DNA of 64,000 bases from Crocodylus rhombifer (GCA_038503035.1 JAVSML010024366.1:376437-440436); one strand, 5' to 3'; shown: positions 23,983 to 34,160, counted from the stretch's first letter. The notes: generated by a model from the sequence alone, not told the origin. Made by a program: numbers and translations.

Positions 23983-25044
23983 TGTGCGAGGGTCAAGGGG
24001 CCAGCACACCCCGGGACCCCGGGATCGAAAAGCCCAGCGCCGACCGCCCGCTCACCCCTCCGGGAGAAGCGGCCGGCGAGCTTGGAGACCGGTGGGGCGG
24101 AGGGTTCGGCGGCTGCCGTGTGCCCGCAACTCCGAGAACCGTGGCGGGGGAATGCGGAGACCAGAGGGGCAGAAGGAGTGGTGGCCGCTGCCCGGCGGAA
24201 GTCCTGGGAGGCGGAGCATTCACCCACTCCTTACAGGCGGGAAGAAAAGCCGGCAGATTCAAAAACCGGCCTGGACTCCAGGAGTGGTGGACCGGAAGTG
24301 CCGGTGCGGGAGAAGACGACCGGATGGGATTCAACAGGAGGGAGGCTGTCCGGTTCACGATGGCCCGGAACGTTCTGGGGCAGTGGTAAGGCCCCGGAAG
24401 GGGCAAGGCAACAGGGGCTCTAGCCCTGAGCAGCGGAGAGACTGTGGGGGAGGTTGGTGGATCTGACTCGATGGGCTAGAGTGAGAGCCCATGGACCCAT
24501 TAAGGCGGTGGGTGAGACCCAGCCCATCCAGACTTGGAAGGTACCTCTGACAGGAGAGAGGAGGGCTCCCAGGTAGACGTAGGAAGAGCCCGGTGGCAGA
24601 GACTGGTAGGGGCTCCAACAGACTGGCGGACCAGTGGCCACCAAAATCTGGTTCTTGCTAGGACATTCTTGAGGACTCCCCCCAGATGGGGAGGCTTCGG
24701 GCCTCACGGAGCTTGGACATAGGCTCACACCCCTTTCAGTTGAAGAATTGTGGGTGTGGAGAGACTGGGTATCAACTGACCCGGAGGCCTGGGTGAGAGT
24801 GTAGGGGAGGAAGGAGCCCTCAAGGACCACCCCTCTGGGGAGGACAGTACGGAGATTGGCAGTCTCGTTCTCAGCAGGGCGAACACCGGGGGGAATTCAC
24901 TGAACATATTTAATCATCAAAGTCATGGCAGGCAGTCCCGGTGTACGCCGCTTGAAGACCAGCCCCTTTACCAGCAGGACGGAAGGGCGTTGAGGTGAGA
25001 GGAGACGGTCCCATAAGGGGAGACGTTCAAGTGGCGCTTTCACA
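23983..25044. mobile_element. Candidate solo LTR, 1,062 bp, CpG-rich
   Basis: A block of high GC and high CpG content stands in AT-rich DNA. It begins TGTGCGAGGGTC and ends GGCGCTTTCACA, so it has TG...CA termini with a short TGTG/CACA inverted repeat. The pentamer GTACC flanks it on both sides (23978-23982 and 25045-25049), a 5-bp target duplication. No second LTR or internal region is attached, which fits a solo LTR left by recombination. A roughly 63-bp internal repeat shows as two related GGAGACC...GGCAGAAGG-type units at about 24080-24210. Retained CpG suggests a fairly recent insertion. The class (endogenous retrovirus or Gypsy) and the orientation cannot be told. The long GC-rich open frames inside are probably not genes. 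Confidence 0.6.
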
Positions 25045-25049
25045 GTACC

Positions 25050-25264
25050 AATAACATTATCCAAATTGCTCAAAGCTTTAACCAGCACTGCTTGAACACA
25101 AATTATAATAAATAGCCCAGAGTTTATTTAGCAATTAAACCAAGCACCTCCCAAATCAAGAACCAGATGACAAAAAGTCTTACTTAGTAAATCTGTCAAA
25201 TCTCTCAGATTTATTTGTAAATAAAGATATACCTTCCTCCCTAAACATTACATTGTTATGAAAT
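25050..25264. other. Unassigned AT-rich sequence
   Basis: Flank of the candidate LTR. No feature is seen. Confidence 0.5.
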
Positions 25265-25331
25265 TGCAGAACGTAGCTTTCCACAGAAAACTTCATTTTT
25301 GCCCACCAAAAAAAATATCTTTATATAATCA
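25265..25331 (+). repeat. 67-bp direct repeat, copy 2
   Basis: Partner of 22998-23064. Its last bases (AATCA) run directly into an old CR1-like tail (ATCATAGGTCTG). Confidence 0.9.
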
Positions 25332-25400
25332 TAGGTCTGAAAATCTCAGGGGTCATTTAGTCCAAACCCTTGAACAACTGTAGGATTCATATCTATAAAT
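25326..25400 (-). mobile_element. Old CR1 3' end remnant
   Basis: ATAATCATAGGTCTGAAAATCTC, then GGTCATTTAGTCCAAACCC: the inverted 3' terminus of a CR1-type LINE. Only about 75 bp are recognisable. Confidence 0.5.
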
Positions 25401-25744
25401 AGAGATGAGTTTTGAGCAAAATAAACCCCTTTTTGCTCCCACACCAAAATATAATTTAATCTTAGAATTGAATTTGAACCATATCTTTTTGTAACATTTT
25501 AAAATGACATTTTAATCTTTGGCTAGGTTGAGGAGGAAGTATATTTAGCAGCAGTTTTTTTTCTGAACAGCTTTGCATCCCATTTATATTCAAGAAGGAG
25601 GAAAATATAAATTAATAAATGATGTTAAAAAGGGAGCTGTATTCAAATCTGTCATTCAGGCAGGATTGATAAGAGGAATGAATGTAGAAAATTGAAAATT
25701 GCCATACTGATGTGGGAACAAAGATTTAAAAAAGTTTAATATGT

Positions 25745-26165
25745 TCAAGTGATGGGGATTCAGATAATCTCCATCCCAGAATTCTGAAAGAATTCATTCA
25801 TTGATGTTTAGCAAGGATGTATAACAAATTGGTCATACTGAGGTGATGCCTTCTGATTGCAGAATACCAAACATGGTACCGGTACTTAAGGAAAGGACAA
25901 AAATAACATATGCAAAAACATACCCATTAGTCTGACCTCAGTAGGACATAAGGTGTAAGGATAATTTAAGCCATGAGATAAATGAGAAATGAAATAAAAG
26001 GCAATATAAGATTTTCTGTAGCAGATGGTACCAGGCTAAACTGGTATCTTTATTTTACAAGATAATTGGTTTTGTAAATAGGAGCAATGTAATAGATTGA
26101 ATTTATCTGGACATTAATACATTGGATTCAGTGCCAGAAGATCCCCTTGGAGCTGCTTATGTAAG
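25745..26165 (+). pseudogene. Decayed LINE reverse transcriptase (CR1/L2-like)
   Basis: Plus-strand codon traces follow the RT order: GATAATCTCCATCCCAGAAT (DNLHPRI), ACCAAACATGGTACCGGTAC (the 'A.VVPI.KKG' stretch), CCCATTAGTCTGACCTCAGT (PISLTSV) and TTTATCTGGACATTAATACA (the YLDF.KAFD motif A region, degraded). Frameshifts separate them. A very old insertion with no intact domain. Confidence 0.5.
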
Positions 26166-26586
26166 GATCAGTGCACTCTGGGGAAGAACCCTTTAAGAGC
26201 ACAAGCCCTGCCTCCTTCTAACTTATTTGTTCTGCCCCACCCCCTCCCTTGTCCCTCTTACACTCCAGGACACTAAAACAGACAAGCCAAGAGAAATAAG
26301 TAAGTTACAGCTAAGGTAGCAAAGAGGTAAGACCTCTATGAAAGCTTACATTGGATCACTTCCAGGGAGGTACGTGGTATTATAAGCAAGATTTTAGTAA
26401 GAAGTGTGTACAGACTGTAGTGCCCCATTATACTATTACAATACAATATAATCAGGAAGACTAGAAAGAAATTATTAGCAAAAAATTAGCTAGGAAAAAT
26501 GTCTAGAAAAAATTGGCAAAAACATTGGCTATGAATGAGAGTTTTTAAACTGTATCACAGTCTCCCAGTGAATGGCACTTAGCTTC
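26166..26586. other. Unassigned sequence
   Basis: No feature supported. Confidence 0.5.
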
Positions 26587-26624
26587 ACAGATTCACAGAA
26601 GTTTAGGGCTAGAATGGATATCAT
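26587..26624 (-). mobile_element. Old minus-strand CR1, segment 1 (3' tail)
   Basis: ACAGATTCACAGAAGTTTAG is the inverted CR1 terminus. The copy is interrupted after ATATCAT by the foldback element and resumes at 29004 with CATGAGATCATTGGGTCCAG. Removing the insert and one CAT restores a CR1 3' UTR of the same length as the copy at 35.0 kb. Confidence 0.8.
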
Positions 26625-27539
26625 GGGCGTGTCCACACGAGCACGCACCTGCCTCTTGCCCCACCTCAAACCCCTTTGAAGTGGGGCAACAGGCACCTGT
26701 GGGAACAAAAAAATTAAACAGGGGTCTAAAAAAAGTGAAGTATAAAAAAGCTGAGGCAACTGGAGGCTGGGTCTGTCATAGAAATGCTCTGGTTGCCACA
26801 GTGTTTCTATGGTTGCCCCTCACCTTGGTGGTGAAAGAGATGGTTGGCCAGGCCGCATGTTTCAGTACCAGGGCTCGGGTGGTGGTAAGTAAAGGATTGG
26901 GGGGGCTGGAGGAGAGGGAAAGGGACTGTGGGGGGACCTTTGAGAGCCCCACCCACTCCCCCAGCCTCCCCTCTCCCTGCCAGCCCCTCAAGCCCCTCGA
27001 CCCCTGCCATGGCCAGCCCCTCCCCCTGCCAGCCCCCTTGAGGTCCCTGACCCCTGCCCTGTCCAACTCCTTCCCCCCAAACCCTTCCCCATCCCTTTCC
27101 CCCCATACTTTAAGAAAAAAACCAAAAAAACCCCCCAGAATGTACCGGTAGTTTGGCTGACTGGGGCCCCACCCACACAGTGCCTGGCAGAGGGACAGCC
27201 CCAGTGGCCCCAGCCTTGGACCTGCTGCCCCTTTGCTGCCCTGTGCTGCCTGGGGGGCTCTGCCAGAAGGCCGTGGAGTCCTCTCACCCTGCTTCTAAGA
27301 TAAGCAGAGGCTTTTTTTCCCCATTTTTTCCTGTTCTTTTTCTAGGTTTTTTTTTTTAAAGTGATGGTGCCTGGGGTTGTGGGGGTAGCCTTGGGGGCCT
27401 GGAGTTGCAAGTTTGGGGGTGGGGCTGGGTGGGGCAGCCATTGAGGGGCTTCAGCAGCTGGTGGGGGATGAGGCCTGCTGGGGCAGCAATTGGGGGGCTG
27501 GGGTGTGGCATGTGGGCCTTGCAGGGGGGTTGGTAGCCC

Positions 27540-27890
27540 CTGTGGGGGGCCATTTGGCCCCCGTTGGGGGCCATACCTCTTGAGTGGAAGATTAACCCCC
27601 TGTTGGGGGCATACACCTTGTGAGAGTACCAAATCCCCTGTTGGGAGTCTGAATCCATTTTGGGGTGCTGAACCCCATTTGGGGGACTGAACCCCCTTTG
27701 GGGAGGCTGAACCCTTTGTGTGGGAGAAGAACCCCCTGTTGGGGGGTGTAGCCCTTGTGTGGGGGCTGAACCCTCTGTTGGGGTACTGACCCCCTTCTGT
27801 GGGGGATAAAGCCCTTGTGTAAGGGCAGAACCTCCTAATGGGGGGGCTGTAGTCCTTGTATGGGTTATTAAACCCTTGTGTGAGGGCCAT
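27540..27890. repeat. Minisatellite of about 20-bp hairpin-like units
   Basis: About 17 degenerate units of the type CTGAACCCCCTGTTGGGG. Each unit has C-rich and G-rich halves that can pair with each other. The period keeps both strands open over hundreds of bases, which explains the long proline- and glycine-rich frames (for example 27356-27910 on the minus strand). Located at the centre of the foldback element. Confidence 0.85.
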
Positions 27891-28139
27891 TGGCTTTGGG
27901 AGGGCAGCAAAATATGTATTAATGAATTTGTGAAACCTGTATTTAAAGTTCACTTTATTATTATGATAAAGAGACTTGCTTTAACACTGTAGATATATCA
28001 ATAAAACATTGTCCAACTAATTGCTGGACAACCCCAGGCACCATCACTTAAAAAAAAAAGAACAGAAAAAAAAGGAAAAAAAAGCCTCTGCTTACCTTAG
28101 AAGGGGTGGTGGGGCTCCAGGGCCTCCTGGAAGAGCCCC

Positions 28140-28620
28140 CTAGGGCAGCGAGGGGACAGCAGGGGTTGGAGGCTTGGAGAGATTGGCAGGGGGTGGGGCC
28201 GGCAGGAGTTGGGGCCTCGGAGGGGCTGGCTGGGGGACGGGCCAGCTACGGCAGGATTTGGGGGCTTCAGGGGGCTGGCAGTGTTAAGAGCCAGCTGTGG
28301 CAGGGGTCGGGGAAGGGGGGCTGGTGGGGGGGGACCAGCTGCAGCAGGTGTTGGGGGCTTTGTGGGGGCTGGTGGGAGGAGGGACGAGCTGCGGCAGTAT
28401 TTGGGGGCTTTGGGGGGGCTGGTGGGAGGACCGGGTGGTCGCAGCAGGGATCAGGGGGGCTGGCAGGGAGAGAAGCTAACCATGTCAGGGTTTAGGGACT
28501 TCAGGGGGGCTGGTGCGGGGAGGGGATGGGTGTGGCAGGGGTCAGGGTCTTGCGGGGTTTGGCAGGGGAGGAGCCAACCAAGACAGGGGTCGGGGGGGCT
28601 GGGGGAGTGGGTGGGACTGG
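28140..28620 (+). repeat. G-rich degenerate tandem repeat
   Basis: Repeated units of roughly 50-60 bp with the pattern GGGGGCTTTGGGGGGGCTGG, then GGAGGGACCAGCTGCGGCAG. Dense runs of three or more G on the plus strand make quadruplex structures plausible. The Gly/Arg/Trp-rich frames over it are artefacts of composition. Confidence 0.75.
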
Positions 28621-29003
28621 CAGGGGTTCCCCCCATGTCCTCTCCCTCCTCCTCCAACGCCCTGAGCCCCTTAGTCACCAGCACTGGAGCCCTGGTGCTG
28701 AACATGAGGCCTGGCCAGCTGCGTGTTTCAGCACCAGGGTGAGGTACCAAGCATAGAGATGCTCTGGCAGTCAGAGCATCTTCTTGGAGGACCCAGCCTC
28801 CAGTTGCCTCAGGGCACAGTCTGGGACCGTGCCCTGCCCTGCTTTTTTAAACATTATTATTCTAATAATTATTTTTCTAATAATTATTTTTCTAAGTTTG
28901 CAGCACAGGGGATATTTTTTTCATTCCCACACATGCCGGTTGCCCCGCCTCAAAGGGGTTTGAGCAGGGCAAGAGGCACGTGCGTGCTTATCTGGATGCG
29001 CCC

Positions 29004-29833
29004 CATGAGATCATTGGGTCCAGCCCCCTGTTCTGGGCAGGAAAGACTTCTAGGGTCAAACACCCCAGCAAGGTATACATCCAATCTCCTTTTGAAGATC
29101 TCCAGGGTAGGTGCCTGCAGCACCCAGAATCTGGTTACATAAACTGTGAGGACATTTTTCCTTATATCCAGTCTGCAACCTTCTTCTAGGAGTTTATGAC
29201 CATTGCTTCTGGTTTTCCTCTGGGGTGCTTGGTAAATAGTTGTTCATTTAGCCCCTGATGCTCACCTCTGCCTGATATATTTGTAAGCTGCTACCAAATC
29301 CCCCTGAAGTCCTCTTTTTTCTAGGCTGAACAGTCCCATATCTGTCAGCCTTTCCTCATATGGCTTACTCTTCAGGCATCTAATCATATGAATGGCTCTT
29401 CTTTGAACTCTCTCAAGCTTCTCCACATCCTTCTTGAAGTGTGACACTCAGTACTGGACATAACACTCCAGCTGCAGCCTCAACAATGCCAAGTAGAGTG
29501 GGAGAATAACTTCCTTAGCTTTGCTTGAGATGCATCAATTGATGCATGCCAGTGTATTGTTTGCTTTGCTAACTGCAGCATCACACTGGTGGCTCATATT
29601 CATTTCATGGTAAATTATGACCCCCAAGTCCCTTTTAGACATGGTGCTATCTAGTGTAGCACCACCTAGCCTGTAAGTTTGTTGTGGGTTTTTCCTTCCC
29701 AGATGGAGTACTTTACACTTCTAAGTGTTGAACAGCATCTGGTTCTGGTTTGCCCTTCTGATAATCTGTCTAGGTCTGCCTTGTTCACCAGCCTACCCTG
29801 ATGCATGGTCACACTTCCCCAAAACTTAGTGCC
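29004..29833 (-). mobile_element. Old minus-strand CR1, segment 2 (3' UTR and RT C-terminus)
   Basis: Runs from the CR1 3' UTR (ATCATTGGGTCCAGCCCCC) through the C-terminal codons. On the minus strand 29447-29262 the frame reads FKKDVEKLERVQRRAIHMI, then KPYEERLTDMGLFSLEKR. It ends at CCCCAAAACTTAGTG, corresponding to the RT 'K(F/L)WG' region, where a plus-strand CR1 has inserted. Confidence 0.8.
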
Positions 29834-30205
29834 ACCCATGACTGGACCTTAGGTATAGATGGCTATACCCTGTACAGGAGGGATCATGTAGATAAAAGGG
29901 GTGGGGGTGTAGCTCTCTATGTGAAGGAAAGCTACATGTCCCTGCAAGCTGATATTGGTGACCAGGGTGGACTGGAAACCCTCTGGGTTAAAATCCATGG
30001 GGAACATGGCACAGGGGACACAATGGTGGGAGTATACTACAGGCCTCCCACCCAAAGTCCTGAGCTTGACAAGGAGTTCACCTGGGAACTGACTGAGGCC
30101 GCTTGCTCCAGGACCTTGGTTGTCATGGGTGACTTCAATTACCCGGACATCTTGTGGGAGGATCATTCAGCAAAACCTGAGCAGTTGCAAAGCTTCCTCT
30201 CATGA
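29834..30205 (+). pseudogene. CR1 ORF2 endonuclease domain, partial
   Basis: The open stretch begins inside the AP-endonuclease-like domain (LGIDGYTLYRRD, then RGGGVALYVKESY), continues through TMVGVYYRPPTQSPELD and includes TLVVMGDFNYPDILWED, the conserved GDFN segment with catalytic Asp and Asn. It ends at a TGA near 30203 just before DDLYLTQEVHG, where the frame continues without a shift (30206-30604: LLDLVLATGNDLIGDLV). This endonuclease nicks target DNA for target-primed reverse transcription. The first part of the domain is absent through 5' truncation. Confidence 0.85.
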
Positions 30206-30911
30206 GTGGATGACCTCTACCTGACTCAAGAAGTCCATGGGCCAATGAGAAGCAAAGCGCTGCTCGACCTGGTACTGGCTACTGGGAATGACCTAATAGG
30301 TGACCTAGTGATAGATGGGAAGTTGGGTGACAGGGACCACAAGCTGATCACCTTCGCCATCCACTGTAAAGCTGGCAAGTCAGTCAGCAACATGGAAGTC
30401 CTTGACTTCAGAAAAGCCAACTTTGACAAGCTCAGGAGGCTTGTAAATGAGCCCCTAAGGGACCATGACCCCAGGGAGAGAGGAGTTCAAGAACAGTGGT
30501 TGCTCCTCAAGGGAGTGATCCTCAATGCACAAGTTAAGTCTATTCCATCTCAGAGGAAAGGCAGCAAGAGGGCACAGCAGCCCCCTGGCTCTCTAGGGAC
30601 CTAGCAGACCTCCTAAGGCTAAAAAGAAAAGCCTACAAAGGATGGAGGATGGGATTCAGCTCCAAGGAGGATTATTCTGCACTGGTCCAGTCCTGCAGGG
30701 AGCAAACTAGGAAAGCCAAGGCTGCAACTGAACTCCAACTAGCTTCGAGCATCAAGGACAATAAAAAGTCCTTTTTCAGATACGTGGGGAGCTGGAGAAA
30801 AAACAAGGACAGCATTGGACCCCTGCTGAACCAGATGGGGCAACTGACACCCAGGAAAAAGCCAACGTATTAAATGGGTTCTTTGCATCGATCTTTCATC
30901 AGTCCCATGGG

Positions 30912-31838
30912 ATGCCCATAGCCACTACGGGACAGGGAGGTCTGGGTGAGAGAGATCCCCTGCCCTCCATAAATGCTGACCTCATGAAGGAACATCTTGA
31001 GAAGTTGGATATCTTCAGGACAGCCAGCCCTAACAATCTACACCCCAGGGTACTCAAGCATCTCGCAAGCATCAAAACCCAGCCCCTGGCATGGAACTTT
31101 GAAAACTTCTGGTGCTCTGGTGTAGTGCCCGAAGACCGGAAGAAGGCCATTGAGGTGCCTATCTTCAAGAAAGGGAGGAAAGTGGATCAGGCTAACTATA
31201 GGCCTATCAGCCTGACTTCTATCTTGGGGAAGATCTTAGAAAAGTTTATTAAAGAGGCCATCCTTAATGGACTGGCCAATGCCAAAATCCTAAGGGATAG
31301 CCAGCATGGCTTTGTTGCAGATAGGTCTTGCTTGACTAACCTCATTTCCTTCTATGACCAGGTGACCTATCACATGGACAAAGGAAAGGAGATGGATGTC
31401 ATATATCTTGACTTCAAAAAAGCCTTCAATCTGGTATCCTATGATCACCTCTTGGTGAAACCAGCCAATTGTGACCTTGGGTCCACCATGATCCACTGGC
31501 TGGGAAATTGGCTCCGTGGTCGGACCCAGAGGGTGTTAATTGATGGCAGTCACTCATCATGGTGTCCTGTGACAAGTGGGGTCCCCCAAGGCTCTGTCCT
31601 TTTACCCATATTGTTCAACATCTTCATTAATGACGTGGACATTGGAGTCAGGAGCGGACTGGCCAAGTTCACTGATGACACCAAACTTTGGGGCAAAGCA
31701 TCCACACCTGAAGACAGGTGGGTGATCCAGGCTGACCTGGACAGGCTCAGCAAATGGGCGGATGAGAACCTGAAGGTGTTTAACACTGAAAAATGCAAGG
31801 TTCTCCACCTTGGGAGGAAAAACCTGCAGCATCCTTAG
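30912..31838 (+). pseudogene. CR1 reverse transcriptase, stop-terminated
   Basis: 308 open codons. RT landmarks: NNLHPRVLKHLASI (residues 41-54), [19 protein letters not shown] (94-112), QHGFV (131-135), motif A IYLDFKKAF with catalytic Asp 167, GVPQGSVLLPILFNIF (223-238, with Leu where sister copies have Gly), and FTDD (253-256) in place of the usual FADD. A TAG near 31836 ends the frame at KNLQHP, where sister copies continue with YRLGSATL. Downstream pieces (31869-32120 and 31964-32473) are out of phase. Confidence 0.9.
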
Positions 31839-32565
31839 AGGCTCGGCAGTGCTACACTGGCTAGCACTATGGAAGAAAGAGACTTGGGGGTCATCATTGA
31901 CCACAAAATGAATATGAGCCTGCAATGCGATGCTGTGGCTACTAAAGCAACCAAAATGCTGGCTTGCATCCATATATGCTTCTCAAGCAAACTCTGGGAC
32001 ATCATTATCCCCTTGTACTCAGCCTTGGTGTGGCTGCAACTGGAGTACAATTTTGGGCTCTGCAATTCAAAAAGAATGTGGAGAAGCTTGAGAGAGTCCA
32101 AAGAAGAGCCAGGCACATGATCAGTGTTCAGGAAAACAGACCTTACGATGAAAGGCTGAGAGCAATGGGGCTCTTCAGCCTGGAAAAGCGCAGGCTCAGG
32201 GGTGATGTGATGGCCACCTATAAGTTTATCAGGGGTGACCACCAGGACCTGGGGGAACGTTTGTTCACCAGAGCGCCCCAAGGGATGACGAGGTCGAACG
32301 GTCACAAACTCCTGCGAGACCATTTCAGGCTGGACATAAGGAAGAATGTCTTTACTGTCCAAACCCCCAAGGTCTGGAACAGCCTGCCAACGGAGGTGGT
32401 TCAAGGACCTACACTGAACACCTTCAAGAGCAAATTGATGCTTTTCTTGCTGGGATTCTATGACCCCAGCTGACTTCCTGCCCTTTGGGCAGGGGGCTGG
32501 ACTCAATGATCTTCCAAGGTCCCCTCCAGCCCAAATGTCTATGAAATGTATGAAATCTATGAAAG

Positions 32566-33010
32566 TCATCAACGAACTGTGCCAGTGTGCTTTTCACCAC
32601 CACATCCAGATCATTGCTGAAGATGTTGAAAATCACTGGTCCAGTGACAGTGATAGTGCCATTGTCACTATCGCCTAGGTTACCCTCTAGCACTGAATTC
32701 AGTCACCACTTTTGCTTTCTAACCTGCCCCTTACAGGTGTTGGCCAATCTTATATAGTTCTCCTTGGGGCCTATTCCTAGCTTCTATTATTGGTAAGCAT
32801 CCCTTTTCTTTTTTCAGAAAATCTGCAACTTCCCTATTGAGCCAAGATGGCCTCCTGGCTCTGCACCATCTTTTTTTCCATACAGATATGAGCAACTTCT
32901 GTGCTCCAAGGATTGTGTCCTTGACAAACATCCACTTTTCATCCACACTCTTTCCCTGCAGTCCATGATCCCATAGAACATTACACACTAAAGTTCTTAG
33001 CTTATTAAAA
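32566..33010 (-). mobile_element. Old minus-strand CR1, segment 3 (RT and linker, internally deleted)
   Basis: Resumes with GTCATCAACGAACTGTGCCA, the inverse of the RT region before FADD. The minus frame has GPVIFNIFSNDLDVVVKSTL, then AQFVDD, the FADD equivalent. After a deletion, 32988-32731 encodes the endonuclease-RT linker (SVDEKWMFVKDTILGAQ, RRPSWLNREVADFLKKEKG). Together with 26587-26624 and 29004-29833 this is one old copy. Confidence 0.75.
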
Positions 33011-33070
33011 TCAGCTTTTTAAAATCAAGAATTTGTAACTTACTGAAAGATTTCCCAGCCTATCTTCCTG

Positions 33071-33433
33071 TCATCCATCTTCACTTGGCTGCGCATCCAT
33101 GCCATTCTCTCTTCGTTCTTTGGGAGAAGAACCTGAAATAATAGTCATCAATCTCCTGCTCATGGGCCCTGATGGCAGAAAGCCTACCTGGGCCTGAGCT
33201 TGGCAGTCCAGGGATCTCACTAAGGAGCATATCCCACAGGTGGGGGTGACCTTCCTCCCATTCCTAGTTGCTAGCAGCCATGCCAGGCAGCCCCTACAGC
33301 TCAGAGCCAGAGGCTCCATCTGCATGGAGGCTGGAACCATGGGTTCTGTCTGGGTAGAGGCATCAGTGGTGTGAAGGTGGGGAGCACCCGCTGGGGCCAA
33401 GGCAGGAATCCAGGGAGCACAGCATATTCCCAC
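33071..33433 (-). pseudogene. Possible CR1 ORF1 fragment
   Basis: 120 open codons containing TTDASTQTEPMVPASMQMEP, then CRGCLAWLLATRNGRK and CGICSLVRSLDCQAQAQVG. The repeated '(Q)TEP' strings and spaced C-x2-C pairs are reminiscent of the ORF1 product of bird/reptile CR1 elements. It sits on the 5' side of segment 3 in the right orientation. If so, the endonuclease region between them has been deleted. Not certain. Confidence 0.4.
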
Positions 33434-33502
33434 CTCTGTATGGTAATAGACTATGCTACTGGCCTAGGAACTGCCATGCGAACTGCCTGCAAACTGCTTA
33501 CC

Positions 33503-34160
33503 CATTATGAATATGAGCCAGCAATATGGTGCTGTAGCCAGTAGGGCAAATAATAATACTCTGGCATGCATCAATCAATGCATCTCCAGCAAAACCAAGG
33601 AGGCGATTCTTCCACTCTACTCAGCACTGGTGAGACCGCAGCTGGGGTACTGTGTCCACTTCTGGGCACCACATTTTAACAAGGATATGGACAAGCTTGA
33701 GAGAGTCCGAAGAAGAGCCACCCATATGGTCAAAGTATTACATGGAAGCCATATGAGGAAAGGCTGAGGGATCTGGGACTCTTCAACTTGAAGAAAAGAG
33801 AGAGGACCTCACAACAGCTCACTGCTACACTAGGGGAGTACATCTAGGGCTCGGTGAGCAACTGTTCACAAGGGCACCCAAGGAGAAAACTAGGAGTAAT
33901 GGCTACACACTCCTGGAAGACTGATTGAAGCTCAACATTAGGAAAAACTTCTTCACAGTCAGGGTGTCCAGACTGTGGAATACGCTCCCTCCAGAGGTGG
34001 TGCAATCACCTACCTTGGAAATCTTCAAGAAGAGACTAGACAGTCACCTTGCTGGGGTTCATCTGACCCCCAGTTATCTTTCCTACTTGGTGCAGGCGGG
34101 CTGGACCCAATGATCTTCCAAAGTCCCTACCAGCCTTACAATCTCTGAATCTCTGAATCA
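33503..34160 (+). mobile_element. CR1 LINE 3' end
   Basis: Begins at MNMSQQYGAVASRANN (33507), with ILPLYSALVRPQLGYCVHFW and DKLERVRRRATHMVK, then a frameshift near 33755. A later frame (33925-34113) has KLNIRKNFFTVRVSRLWNTL. The 3' UTR contains GACCCAATGATCTTCC and ends with two TCTCTGAA units. The tail unit differs from the CTATGAAT of other copies. Confidence 0.85.

Larger units (their letters stand above)
26625..29003. mobile_element. 2.38-kb foldback-type TIR element
   Basis: The ends are GGGCGTGTCCACACGAGCAC and, inverted from the right side, GGGCGCATCCAGATAAGCAC. The inverted similarity continues through GCACGCA...CTGCCTCTTGCCC and CAAACCCCTTTGA for about 80 bp. It then goes on imperfectly (GGCTGGGTC, ATGCTCTGG, CCCACCCACTCCCCCAGCC) to about 27,000 on the left and 28,600 on the right. 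A second inverted pair sits inside: GCAGAGGCTTTTTTTCC...AGTGATGGTGCCTGGGGTTG at 27300-27380 and its inverse at 28038-28105. The 3-bp duplication CAT flanks it (26622-26624 and 29004-29006). No transposase ORF was identified. The open frames come from G-rich tandem repeats. It shares end type and duplication length with the MITEs. Confidence 0.8.
29834..32564 (+). mobile_element. 2.7-kb CR1 LINE, 5'-truncated, nested in an older CR1
   Basis: Covers part of the endonuclease, the linker, the whole RT and the 3' UTR, ending with GAAATGTATGAAATCTATGAAA. ORF1 and the start of the endonuclease are missing. The host CR1 sequence 'CTTAGTG / GTCATCAACGAACT' is continuous across the insertion. Stop codons at about 30204, 30604 and 31838 and several frameshifts break the ORF, so it is not active. 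Most similar by eye to the copy at 34989-36641 (subfamily B 3' UTR). Confidence 0.9.

Noticed and set aside
23957..24830. Several 130- to 170-codon frames on both strands, considered as a GC-rich first exon or CpG-island gene
   Set aside because: The block is better explained as a candidate LTR with TG...CA ends and matching GTACC flanks. No start context, splice site or domain supports a gene.
27342..27953. 203-codon proline-rich minus-strand frame and overlapping 184-codon frame
   Set aside because: Produced by a roughly 20-bp tandem array lacking stops. The peptide is repetitive and has no domain.
28106..28742. 129- and 177-codon Gly/Arg/Trp-rich plus frames
   Set aside because: Compositional by-product of a G-rich tandem repeat.
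31835..32572. 245-codon minus-strand frame opposite a CR1 copy, and similar long frames at 35265-35993 and 22450-22845
   Set aside because: They are the antisense of CR1 coding sequence. The same frames recur opposite each CR1 copy, with no independent motif.
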